Source: Bradyrhizobium genosp. SA-3 (GTDB lineage: Bacteria > Pseudomonadota > Alphaproteobacteria > Rhizobiales > Xanthobacteraceae). From it: 64,000 nt of DNA. A program made the translations under genes and the position numbers. The DNA is taken from contig NZ_PSRT01000016.1 of the NCBI RefSeq assembly GCF_004212635.1, forward strand, positions 20,517-84,516. The letters are read 5' to 3'. This document shows positions 17,916 to 28,362 of the stretch, piece by piece (position 1 is the first letter of the stretch; every line of letters starts with the position of its first letter). Under the pieces are notes generated by a model that worked only from the letters and a program-made list of their open reading frames with translations, was not told the DNA's origin and made no database searches.

Positions 17916-18182
17916 TCAGGTGAGATGGGCGAGGTGGCGAAAGGGCGAGAGGCGGCCGAGCAGGCTGAACCGGCGGCCCTCGTCGCGAGCACGGGCACGG
18001 CTCTTCCGCCACATCCGAAAGGTCGCGCGCCGCTCGGTGAGCACGCCGGCGATGTCGCAGGCATTTGCGATGCGATCGATCGGGGCCATGGCGAACCGCA
18101 ACAGGGCCCGGCCAAAGCCGGTCACGAGAGCTGCGGCGTCATCGACGAAGGTGGCGGCGATATCAACAGCGAGGGTTTGCAT
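17916..18182 (-). CDS. Small unknown protein divergent from the TetR regulator
   Basis: 88-residue frame starting at ATG 18182, preceded by a ggaga Shine-Dalgarno at 8 nt. The N-terminal half is Ala/Val-rich and amphipathic (MQTLAVDIAATFVDDAAALV) and the C-terminal half is strongly basic (WRKSRARARDEGRRF), so it may lie on a membrane or bind nucleic acid. No family recognised. Its promoter is shared with the TetR gene and holds the two near-palindromes, so it is probably under the same control, as is perhaps the LplT-Aas gene downstream on the same strand. Confidence 0.5.
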   Translation of the reverse strand: MQTLAVDIAATFVDDAAALVTGFGRALLRFAMAPIDRIANACDIAGVLTERRATFRMWRKSRARARDEGRRFSLLGRLSPFRHLAHLT

Positions 18183-18204
18183 TTTGCAGGTCTCCGGGTT
18201 AATT

Positions 18205-18247
18205 TGAACAATGTTCACATGAGTAGCTTGAAAATGAACAATGTTCA
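18205..18247. promoter_or_regulatory. Duplicate 13-bp TetR-type operators
   Basis: tgaacaatgttca occurs identically at 18205-18217 and 18235-18247, 30 bp apart (about three helical turns). Each is TGAACA-N-TGTTCA, palindromic except for the central base. The second overlaps the start codon region of the TetR gene. The spacing fits two dimers on the same face of the DNA, giving autorepression and control of the divergent gene. Confidence 0.75.
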
Positions 18248-18854
18248 AGAAGAATCGGTGCGCGGGCAGAAAAAAAATCGGCGACGGCTTCAGATCGTGG
18301 AGATCGCTCGCGCCATCATTTCAGCTAAGGGGCTGAGATCATTGAAGGTTCGGGATGTCGCGGAGGCCGCCGGCTGCTCGGTCGGCAGCGTCTATAACGA
18401 GTTCGGCGACTTCGATGGGGTGATCCTGACCGTAAACCGGGAGACGGTTCAGGCGCTCACGGCGCGGCTGCGCGGGGTTCCTGCCGAGGATCCGGTTCGC
18501 CAGCTCTATGGTCTTGCCGCGACCTATCTCGACTTCTTTGCCGAACACGCCAACCTGCTGCGCTCGCTGTTCGAGCATCGGATGGAAGACGATCGTCCTT
18601 ATCCCGACGACATCCTTCAGATGGTCATGGATGCCTTCGCGCTGATGCATCCACCCCTGGTGCGGCTATTGCCGGATGCGGATGACGTGAAGATCGCGCT
18701 GTTGTCGCGCACGCTGTTTTCCGCGGTGCATGGAATCATCTCGCTCGGGCTCGAGGAGCGCATGGTGGCCGTGCCGCCGCAGATGTTGCGCCAGCAAATT
18801 GAACAGTTTGTTGACGTCCATCTCGCCGGCCTTGGCATTTTGCCTCGGCGGTGA
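18219..18854 (+). CDS. TetR-family transcriptional regulator
   Basis: About 211 residues. The N-terminal TetR helix-turn-helix reads VRDVAEAAGCSVGSVYNEFGD at about residues 45-65, preceded by IVEIARAIISAKGLRSL. The C-terminal part is helical and ligand-binding (TetR_C-like, LRSLFEHRMEDDRPYPDDI). The start is either ATG 18219 or ATG 18234; neither has a clear Shine-Dalgarno and the 13-bp operators overlap both. A much longer open frame upstream (to 17832) is not coding-like, because it would read through both operators and the divergent promoter. Likely controls itself, the small divergent gene and possibly the lipid-remodelling gene beyond. Confidence 0.88.
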   Translation: MSSLKMNNVQEESVRGQKKNRRRLQIVEIARAIISAKGLRSLKVRDVAEAAGCSVGSVYNEFGDFDGVILTVNRETVQALTARLRGVPAEDPVRQLYGLAATYLDFFAEHANLLRSLFEHRMEDDRPYPDDILQMVMDAFALMHPPLVRLLPDADDVKIALLSRTLFSAVHGIISLGLEERMVAVPPQMLRQQIEQFVDVHLAGLGILPRR

Positions 18855-18868
18855 CGGACCGGGCAGCG

Positions 18869-20287
18869 TCAAGCGCGTGCAGCTTCGCGTGGCCGGGCTG
18901 TCACGACGACGACATCCGGTCTCCCGCCGTCGACCTGAACCCGGTTACGTCCCTTTTCCTTGGCGCGATAGCAGGCTGCATCCGCACGCCGCATCGCGTC
19001 CTCGAGCGTGGTGTTACGGTCGGCGATGCAGGCGACGCCGATGCTGGCGGTCACCGCAAAGCAACGGTCGTCCCAGGCGAAATTGAACAGCTCGAACGAT
19101 CGGCGCAGCCGTTCGGCGATATCGACGGCTTTCGAGGGCGGGCACCGCGGCAGGATCAGGCCGAATTCGTCGCCGCCGAGCCGGGCCACCTGATCATGCG
19201 CATGCCGATCCTGTTGCAGAAGGCGCGAGATCTGGCAGAGCAGGCGGTCGCCGGCGAGGTGGCCGCAGCTATCGTTGACACTCTTGAACTGGTCGAGGTC
19301 GAGCAGGATCAGGCCCAGCGAACCCGCCGCACTATTGTCTAGCTCGCTTTGCAGACGCGCCTCGAAGGCGCGGCGGTTGGACAGGCCGGTCAGCCAGTCG
19401 TGCGACGCCTGCCAGGCCAGGCGCTCCTTCTCGGCGTGCAAGGCATCCTCGAATGCCTGTCGTTGCAGCACCAACCGCCGCGTATGCCAGATCAGGAGCA
19501 GGATCAGCGTCGCGGCGGTGACGATGTTGATGCAAGTCAGCGTCAGCTTGATGGCACGGGAGCCTTCACCGAGGACAGTGGAGAACCGCTTGGCATGCAC
19601 CGTAAATTGGGTGTTGAGCTCCGAGAGGCGCGACGACAGCAATTGCAGGCGGTCGTCGTCTTGAATCGGGCCGTTCTCCAGCTCGGACCGGATCACCTCG
19701 CCGAACACGCTGAGCTCCAGCAGCATCGGATCGGTGGCAGCCCATTCGCGGATCGCTTCCTGGAGGAAACTGACGCGATTGAAGTAGCGAAACAGCCAGA
19801 TCAGTCCCGGAACGTCATCGGGATGGTTGCCGCCTTGCAGGAAGCCGATGCGGGCGACCTCGACGTCGACCGGATCGCGCTCGAGCGCCCAGCGCGCGAA
19901 CTCGTCGCCAATGGGAACGGCGAGGGCGGCCCGGTATTGTGCGAACTGGCTGACGTCGCCCGAATGCAGGTAGCGATGGAGGAAATAGACGGCGTTCTTC
20001 TGCGAGCGCGACCACAACGCTTCCCCAGCGACATAGGCGCGGACCGATGACATCACCTCGAGGCTGAATCCCGCGATCGCCGCCTGGAGCACGACGACCA
20101 TCACGAAAGGCGAGACGAGCTTGATGACGTGAAGGAAACTATGTCCCTTCGTCGACGTCGCTGTTTTGCGAAACACCCTGCGTTCCCCAAATCGATCAAC
20201 GATCCCAGCGGACCGTTGGGCCTGCAACGCGAAGTAGAGCAGAACGTCGCTTAACTCGACCTGAAAACGCGAGCGACTGCGCCGCAC
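18869..20287 (-). CDS. Membrane diguanylate cyclase (GGDEF)
   Basis: 472 residues: N-terminal helix (about 55-75), a roughly 170-residue extracytoplasmic sensor region, second helix (LTLTCINIVTAATLILLLIW, about 248-267), short coiled linker, then the GGDEF domain (about 300-455). The active site RLGGDEF is intact, with DWLTGLSNRRAFE and LILLDLDQFKSVND, so c-di-GMP synthesis is expected. The position of the inhibitory RxxD site five residues upstream reads HAHD, so product feedback may be lost. The start is uncertain: a GTG at 20176 would remove 37 poorly conserved residues. Signal sensed unknown. Confidence 0.9.
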   Translation of the reverse strand: MRRSRSRFQVELSDVLLYFALQAQRSAGIVDRFGERRVFRKTATSTKGHSFLHVIKLVSPFVMVVVLQAAIAGFSLEVMSSVRAYVAGEALWSRSQKNAVYFLHRYLHSGDVSQFAQYRAALAVPIGDEFARWALERDPVDVEVARIGFLQGGNHPDDVPGLIWLFRYFNRVSFLQEAIREWAATDPMLLELSVFGEVIRSELENGPIQDDDRLQLLSSRLSELNTQFTVHAKRFSTVLGEGSRAIKLTLTCINIVTAATLILLLIWHTRRLVLQRQAFEDALHAEKERLAWQASHDWLTGLSNRRAFEARLQSELDNSAAGSLGLILLDLDQFKSVNDSCGHLAGDRLLCQISRLLQQDRHAHDQVARLGGDEFGLILPRCPPSKAVDIAERLRRSFELFNFAWDDRCFAVTASIGVACIADRNTTLEDAMRRADAACYRAKEKGRNRVQVDGGRPDVVVVTARPREAARA

Positions 20288-20423
20288 GGTGAAGGCGCTG
20301 TGAAGTGGATGCGCGCAGATCGCTTCAAATACCGGTCAATCGGAACTGGCGCGGCCATCGGCGAACCAATGCTTCGCATTCATCGTGCGCCGTTTACCCG
20401 ATCGAGAGGAGTCCAGTCCGCAG

Positions 20424-20650
20424 CTAAAGCGTGATGAGATAAGGCTCGATAGCCGCAAAGGCGAAGGTGGGCTCCCTCTCCCGCTTGCGGGAGAGGGTTA
20501 GGGAGAGGGTGCTTCCGCAATGGGACAATCCCCTAGTGGAGAGAGCCCTCACCCGACGCTTCGCCATAGCCGAGGCTTTGCCTCGGCGTCTCTTGATATG
20601 ACGGCCGCCGAAGGCGGCCTACGCCTCTCCCGCAAGCGGGAGAGGTGAGC
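20424..20650. repeat. Composite palindromic repeat between the cyclase and pncB
   Basis: ccctctcccgc-tt-gcgggagaggg (20474-20497) and cctctcccgc-aa-gcgggagagg (20624-20645) are each palindromes and pair with each other, separated by about 125 bp. gctaaagcgtgatgag at 20424 precedes them. The 402-bp gap 20288-20689 otherwise holds no gene. This is a dispersed intergenic repeat of Bradyrhizobium type and may also terminate transcription from pncB. Confidence 0.8.
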
Positions 20651-20689
20651 GAGCCCGCGGCAATGGATTCGACCTAATGCGATTCCACT

Positions 20690-21994
20690 TTACACCAGTA
20701 CCGGCTTGCGCACGCGGCCGGCATCGCCGAACACGCGCAGGTAACGCTCGATCTCCGAGGGCAGGCCGGTCGCTTTCTCCGGATTGTCGGAGAGCTTGAC
20801 GGCCGGCTGGTCGTCGACCGACGACACCTTGCAGACCAGCGAGATGGGATCGAGATTGAACGAGCCGTCCGGCGCGCAGCCGACGAAGTCGTTGGTGAGG
20901 TTGGTGCCCCAGCCGAACGAGAGCCGCACACGGCCGGCGAAGTGGTGATAGGTCTCCTCGATCGAGCCGACGTCCATCGCGTCGGAGAAGACGAGCAGCT
21001 TGTCCTTGGGATTGCGGCCCTTCTTCTTCCACCAGGCGACGATCTCCTCGCCAGCCTGGATCGGCGGCGCGCTGTCGGGGCGGAAGCCAGTCCAGTCGGC
21101 GACCCATTCCGGCGCATCGCGCAGGAAGGCTTTCGTGCCGAAGGCGTCGGGCAGTGCGATCAGGAGATTGCCGCCATAGGTCTGGCGCCACTGGTCGAGG
21201 ATGCGATACGGCGCCCAGCGCAATTCCTCGTCGTCCCTGGCGAGCGCGGCCGCGACCATCGGCAGCTCATGCGCGTTGGTGCCGATGGCTTCGAGATCGT
21301 TGTCCATCGCCAGCAGCACGTTGGAGGTGCCGATGAAGGACGAGCCGAGGCCTTCCTTCACCGCCTCCACGCACCAGCGCTGCCAGAGGAAGCCGTGGCG
21401 ACGGCGGGTGCCGAAGTCGGACAACCGCAAATTCTCCAGCTTGCGCAGCCGCTCCACCTTGGTCCACAGCTTGGCCTTGGCGCGGGCGTAGAGCACGTCG
21501 AGTTCGAAGCGGCCGCGGTCCTTCATTGCTGCGCGCGAGCGCAGCTCGTTGAGGATCGCAAGTGCCGGAATCTCCCACATCGTGGTGTGGGTCCAGGGGC
21601 CGTGGAAATGCAGCTCGTACTGGCCTTCGACCTTGCGCAGCTCATATTCGGGCAAGCGGAATTCGGCCAGCCAGCGGATGAAGTCCGCCGAGAACATGTG
21701 GGTCTTGCCATAGAAGGTGTTACCGGCAAGCCAGATCAGCTCCTTCTTGGAGAAACGGATGGTGCGGGCATGGTCGAGCTGGGCGCGCAGCTCGCCCTCG
21801 TCGATGATCTCGGCGAGCCGCACATGGCGCGAGCGGTTGATGACCGAGAAGGTCACCTGCTGATCCGGGTAATCCTCCCGAATCATCTGCAACATCAACA
21901 GCTTGTAGAAATCGGTATCAAGCAGGCTGCGGATGATGGGATCCAGCCGCCAGCTGTGATTGTAGGTTCGGCTCGCAATGTCGGTCACGGTCAT
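20690..21994 (-). CDS. pncB: Nicotinate phosphoribosyltransferase
   Basis: 434 residues, full length for the family. It converts nicotinate, PRPP and ATP to nicotinate mononucleotide in the Preiss-Handler NAD salvage pathway. Recognisable are [15 protein letters not shown] near the N-terminus, [26 protein letters not shown] (with the His whose phosphorylation drives the reaction), [20 protein letters not shown] and [11 protein letters not shown] with the GWGTNLTND phosphate loop. It stands alone, convergent with nothing, and has the repeat element after its stop. Confidence 0.95.
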   Translation of the reverse strand: MTVTDIASRTYNHSWRLDPIIRSLLDTDFYKLLMLQMIREDYPDQQVTFSVINRSRHVRLAEIIDEGELRAQLDHARTIRFSKKELIWLAGNTFYGKTHMFSADFIRWLAEFRLPEYELRKVEGQYELHFHGPWTHTTMWEIPALAILNELRSRAAMKDRGRFELDVLYARAKAKLWTKVERLRKLENLRLSDFGTRRRHGFLWQRWCVEAVKEGLGSSFIGTSNVLLAMDNDLEAIGTNAHELPMVAAALARDDEELRWAPYRILDQWRQTYGGNLLIALPDAFGTKAFLRDAPEWVADWTGFRPDSAPPIQAGEEIVAWWKKKGRNPKDKLLVFSDAMDVGSIEETYHHFAGRVRLSFGWGTNLTNDFVGCAPDGSFNLDPISLVCKVSSVDDQPAVKLSDNPEKATGLPSEIERYLRVFGDAGRVRKPVLV

Positions 21995-22074
21995 GAGAGG
22001 ATTTTAGCGTGGCTCCCCTTGCGCAACCAGTGGCTTTGGCGGGAATCAGGTTTTCGCAGGCTGCGGCCCGTCGG

Positions 22075-23886
<1,812 letters not shown>

Positions 23887-23889
23887 GCA

Positions 23890-24516
23890 ATGCCGCAGCC
23901 GCTCAACTACCTCAAGGAAACCGCCTCGCAAACCGCCGGTCCCTACGTTCATATCGGTCTGATCCCGGCAATGGCCGGCTTCGACATCTTCGAGAAGAAT
24001 TTTTCGAATGTCCTGGTGACGCCGAGCACCAAGGGCGAACGCATCACGCTGGAAGGCAGGGTCCTCGATGGTACCGGCACGCCGCTGCGCGACGTGCTGC
24101 TGGAGATCTGGCAGGCCAATACGGCCGGCCGCTACAACCATCCGGCCGACCGCTCGGCGGGTGCGCTGGAGCAGGAGTTTCGTGGTTGGGGCCGCGCCGG
24201 TTCCGACTTCGAGAGCGGCCTCGTCAGCTTCGAAACGATCAAGCCCGGTGCCATCATCGACAAGGCGGGCCGTAGATGCGCGCCGCATGTCAATGTCTGG
24301 ATCGTCGCGCGCGGCATCAACATCGGCTTGAACACGCGGCTCTATTTCTCGGATGAAGAGGCCGCCAATGCCGCCGACCCCGTGCTCAACCTGGTCGAGC
24401 CGCCGGTGCGCCGCAAGACGCTCGTTGCCACGCGCAGCGAACGCGCCGGCAAGGTCGTGTATTCCTTCACGATCAATTTGCAGGGACCGGAGGAGACGGT
24501 GTTCTTCGACGTGTGA
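23890..24516 (+). CDS. pcaG: Protocatechuate 3,4-dioxygenase alpha subunit
   Basis: 208 residues, paralogous to PcaH but without the complete iron ligand set, as is normal for the alpha chain. Recognisable are QTAGPYVHIGLIP near the N-terminus, GRVLDGTGTPLRDVLLEIWQ, RCAPHVNVWIVARGIN and the C-terminal YSFTINLQGPEETVFFDV. It begins 3 nt after the pcaH stop and is co-transcribed with it. Confidence 0.95.
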   Translation: MPQPLNYLKETASQTAGPYVHIGLIPAMAGFDIFEKNFSNVLVTPSTKGERITLEGRVLDGTGTPLRDVLLEIWQANTAGRYNHPADRSAGALEQEFRGWGRAGSDFESGLVSFETIKPGAIIDKAGRRCAPHVNVWIVARGINIGLNTRLYFSDEEAANAADPVLNLVEPPVRRKTLVATRSERAGKVVYSFTINLQGPEETVFFDV

Positions 24517-24537
24517 CGGGCGGCGGCCGGCCCGGGA

Positions 24538-25143
24538 TCATTCCACCCGGTCGCCCCGATTGATCGATCCGCGCGCGAGGAATTGCGGTGGCTGCCGCAG
24601 CTCGCGCGGCCGGTCGGCGGGATCGCGCCCCACTTTTGGTTTCAGCTCCGCCAAATCAATGAATACGTCGGTCTGTCGGCGCAGGTCGTCGGCGACCATG
24701 GGCGGCTGAGTGCAGAGCGTGGAGACGACAGTCACGCGGACGCCGCGGCGTTGCAGGGCTTCCACCAGCGAACGAAAATCCCCGTCGCCCGAGAACAACA
24801 CGATCTGATCGACGTGCTCGGCGAGCTCCATCGCTCTTACGGCGAGGTCGACATCCATGCTGCCCTTCACCTTGCGGCGGCCGGTGGTGGCGTCGACGAA
24901 CTCCTTGGTGAGCTTGGTGACGACGGTGTATCCGTTATAGTCGAGCCAATCGATCAACGGGCGGATTGACGAAAACTCCTGATCCTCGATGACGGTCGTG
25001 TAGTAGAAGGCGCGCAACAGTGCGCCTCGGCTTTGAAATTCGCCGAGCAACCGCCTGAAATCGATGTCGAAGCCGAGCGCCTTGGAGGTGGCATAGAGAT
25101 TGGAGCCATCGATAAAGAGTGCGATCTTCTCAAGAGAAGACAT
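24538..25143 (-). CDS. NYN-domain (LabA/DUF88-type) putative nuclease
   Basis: 201 residues. The PIN-like NYN fold is clear: ALFIDGSNLYATSK at the N-terminus, KGSMDVDLAVRAMELAE in the middle and VLFSGDGDFRSLVEAL, giving the set of acidic residues expected at a metal-dependent RNase site. ATG at 25143 starts directly with the first motif-bearing strand; upstream in-frame sequence lacks similarity. Close LabA-like homologues are common in alphaproteobacteria and their RNA targets are mostly unknown. It converges on pcaG with a 21-bp gap. Confidence 0.88.
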   Translation of the reverse strand: MSSLEKIALFIDGSNLYATSKALGFDIDFRRLLGEFQSRGALLRAFYYTTVIEDQEFSSIRPLIDWLDYNGYTVVTKLTKEFVDATTGRRKVKGSMDVDLAVRAMELAEHVDQIVLFSGDGDFRSLVEALQRRGVRVTVVSTLCTQPPMVADDLRRQTDVFIDLAELKPKVGRDPADRPRELRQPPQFLARGSINRGDRVE

Positions 25144-25537
25144 TGTGCACAAATCTCCAATTCCGCAAAAAGCTGGCCGGCCCAGCCGACAGGGCACGGT
25201 TTGTTGGCCGGAAAACACTGAAGGCGCCGATGGCTTGCTGAAAAAGGCGGCGCAGACGACCAGACAGGGGTGGCCGTCTTGCGCCAAGGTCAGGGAGGTT
25301 CCATGCCACCAGCGCCAGGGCGCCGAATGCAGCCACGCTAAAGCGCGCGCATGCCCGACTCAATTGTACGGAGGTAAAGGGCCTATATACGAAGGTAAGT
25401 GGCTGCGAAGACGCGGGATTGAGGAGGTCGGCTCAAACCACGGCCTGCGACCAAAGTCTATCATGCGAAGCGCGTTGATCGGGAACCAAAGCGCTGGCGA
25501 ATGCTTCCTCCGGCATATCCTCATTGAGAGGTGTGTC
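25144..25537. other. 394-bp gap, no gene seen
   Basis: It lies between the divergent NYN and SPW-repeat genes and should hold both promoters. No reading frame with family similarity, no tRNA-like fold and no strong repeat were noticed. Confidence 0.4.
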
Positions 25538-25927
25538 ATGAGCAGGTTGCAAGAGCGCGAAACAGTCCCTGACGTCTACAATCTGTTTCTCGCCGCTGTA
25601 CTCTTCATATCCCCGTGGCTGTTCAAGTTGACGATCAGCCAAGGCAAGATCGACCTCTGGGTAACGAGCGCGATCATCGGCATCCTGTCGCTGGCTGCCA
25701 TCATCGCCTATCGGGATTGGGAGGAGTGGCTCAACGTTCTGATGGGCATTTGGCTCATCGTGTCGCCCTGGTTGCTTGGCTTCCCGCACACACGCGCAAT
25801 GCACCTCAGCATCGGCTTCGGTATCGTCATTGTGTTTCTGGCGCTGCTCGATCTCTTCCTCCATTACGACAAGAGGCATCCCGAGGAAGAGCCGATCCAT
25901 GCCAGGCAGAAAAGCGCGCGCGAGTAG
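25538..25927 (+). CDS. SPW-repeat membrane protein
   Basis: 129 residues with four hydrophobic helices arranged as two repeats, each containing the SPW motif (ISPWLFKLT at about 24-32 and VSPWLLGF at about 79-86). The N-terminus (ERETVPDVYNLFLA) and this spacing match the SPW repeat family of small inner-membrane proteins, whose function is unknown. ATG 25538 is preceded by gagagg. The C-terminal tail is charged (HPEEEPIHARQK). Confidence 0.85.
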   Translation: MSRLQERETVPDVYNLFLAAVLFISPWLFKLTISQGKIDLWVTSAIIGILSLAAIIAYRDWEEWLNVLMGIWLIVSPWLLGFPHTRAMHLSIGFGIVIVFLALLDLFLHYDKRHPEEEPIHARQKSARE

Positions 25928-25960
25928 AATGCGACGCTTGGAAGTTTGGCATCCGGGGCC

Positions 25961-26830
25961 TCAGCTTTCACTGCCATGGAGCTGCGCGCGAAAGGCACGC
26001 GGCGACAGCCCGGTTGCAGCGGCATAAACCCGGCTGAAATAGGCGGGATCCTCGAAGCCAAGCGCATAGGCGATCGTCGAGACCGGCAGGTTGGTGTAGA
26101 CAAGGTTGCGCCGCGCCTCGCGGATCAGCCGGTTGAGGATCAGATGCGATGCAGTGTCGCCGGTCGCCGCCCGCGTGATCCGGTTGAGATGCGTCGGCGT
26201 CACCGACAGCGCATTGGCGTAGTCGGCGACGCTCCAGCGCTCCAGATGATGCTGCTCCAGCAGCGCCTCGAAGCGGCGGAACAATCCGCTTTCCGCAGAA
26301 CCGTTGCCGCCGCTCTCGCTCGTGAGCGCCCGCGCCACGAGCCCGATCATGGCCGACGACAATGCGCGCAGCACATGCGCGCGGCCGAAATCGCGGGCGG
26401 CGTGTTCGGCGAAGATCTGCTTCATGGTGGCGCGGATCTGTGGCGTGCCGCGCACCACACCCGATTGCGACAGGGCTCCGCGCAGGCCTTCGGCCGCAAG
26501 CAGCGCCTCGTCCAGGATCTCCGCGGCGATGGTCAGCACCCATCCCTGGGTATCGGGCACGAAGCGGAAGCCGTGGACGTGTCCGACCGGAACGTTGACG
26601 ATCTGCATCGGCCTCAAGGGTACCACGCGCCCGTCCAGCGTTGCCTCGCCGCCACCACGCTCGATCAGCAGCACCTGATGCAACCGGGCGTGGCGGTGCA
26701 CGGCCAGTGTCCAGTCGTGCAGCACCGAGCGGGATGCGATGGTCTCGCAATGCACGACGTCGGGCAGATCGCCGGACTCGCCAAAGAGATTGTAGACCCG
26801 GATCGCCGGGGCAGGGGCTATGCTTCTCAT
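25961..26830 (-). CDS. pobR: AraC-family regulator, probable PobR
   Basis: 289 residues: N-terminal cupin-like sensing domain (about 40-130, with HARLHQVLLIERGGGE) and a C-terminal pair of helix-turn-helix motifs (WSVADYANALSVTPTHLNRI and VSTIAYALGFEDPAYFSRVY). It is divergent from pobA with an 86-bp gap, the classic arrangement of the AraC-type PobR that activates 4-hydroxybenzoate hydroxylase on binding 4-hydroxybenzoate. ATG 26830 is chosen on similarity; an ATG at 26866 in frame is possible, and neither has a clear Shine-Dalgarno. Gene name is by position and family. Confidence 0.85.
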   Translation of the reverse strand: MRSIAPAPAIRVYNLFGESGDLPDVVHCETIASRSVLHDWTLAVHRHARLHQVLLIERGGGEATLDGRVVPLRPMQIVNVPVGHVHGFRFVPDTQGWVLTIAAEILDEALLAAEGLRGALSQSGVVRGTPQIRATMKQIFAEHAARDFGRAHVLRALSSAMIGLVARALTSESGGNGSAESGLFRRFEALLEQHHLERWSVADYANALSVTPTHLNRITRAATGDTASHLILNRLIREARRNLVYTNLPVSTIAYALGFEDPAYFSRVYAAATGLSPRAFRAQLHGSES

Positions 26831-26895
26831 GTTCGAATAGTACAAGACAAAGACGAAACCCTCCATCGGTTTGCGGCTCTGAATCTGCAAAATAG

Positions 26896-28089
<1,194 letters not shown>

Positions 28090-28106
28090 ACGCCCTCTCT
28101 TTCACT

Positions 28107-28347
28107 CTCCCCTGGAGGGCAGGGCAATCGCATATGATCTCTTGGAGCGGCCTGAGCAAGCGCCTCGTCCTTCGAGACGACCGCTCCGCGGTCTCCTCAG
28201 GATGAGGCTAATTGACATCGGGTCCGTTGAAACTGATACCGCACACTCCGCCCTCATCCTGAGGAGCCCGCCCAAGCGGGCGTCTCGAAGGATCGGCCGC
28301 AGGGAATCCGCTTCCCATATGCGATAGCCCCTGCCTTGGAGGGGAGG
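28107..28347. repeat. 241-bp nested palindromic element
   Basis: Outer arms at about 28107-28136 and 28316-28347 are near-perfect reverse complements (both contain the catatg...gcgat core). Inner arms at 28163-28207 and 28252-28293 also pair, with the shared core cctcatcctgagga. The complete element folds into one long branched hairpin and fills the gap between pobA and the cyclase gene. It carries no gene; this has the form of a non-autonomous palindromic mobile repeat. Confidence 0.8.
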
Positions 28348-28362
28348 GAGAGCGACCAACCG

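Noticed and set aside
17832..18218. N-terminal extension of the TetR frame by up to 129 codons
   Set aside because: It would read through the divergent promoter, the small opposite gene and both operators, and has no similarity to TetR proteins.
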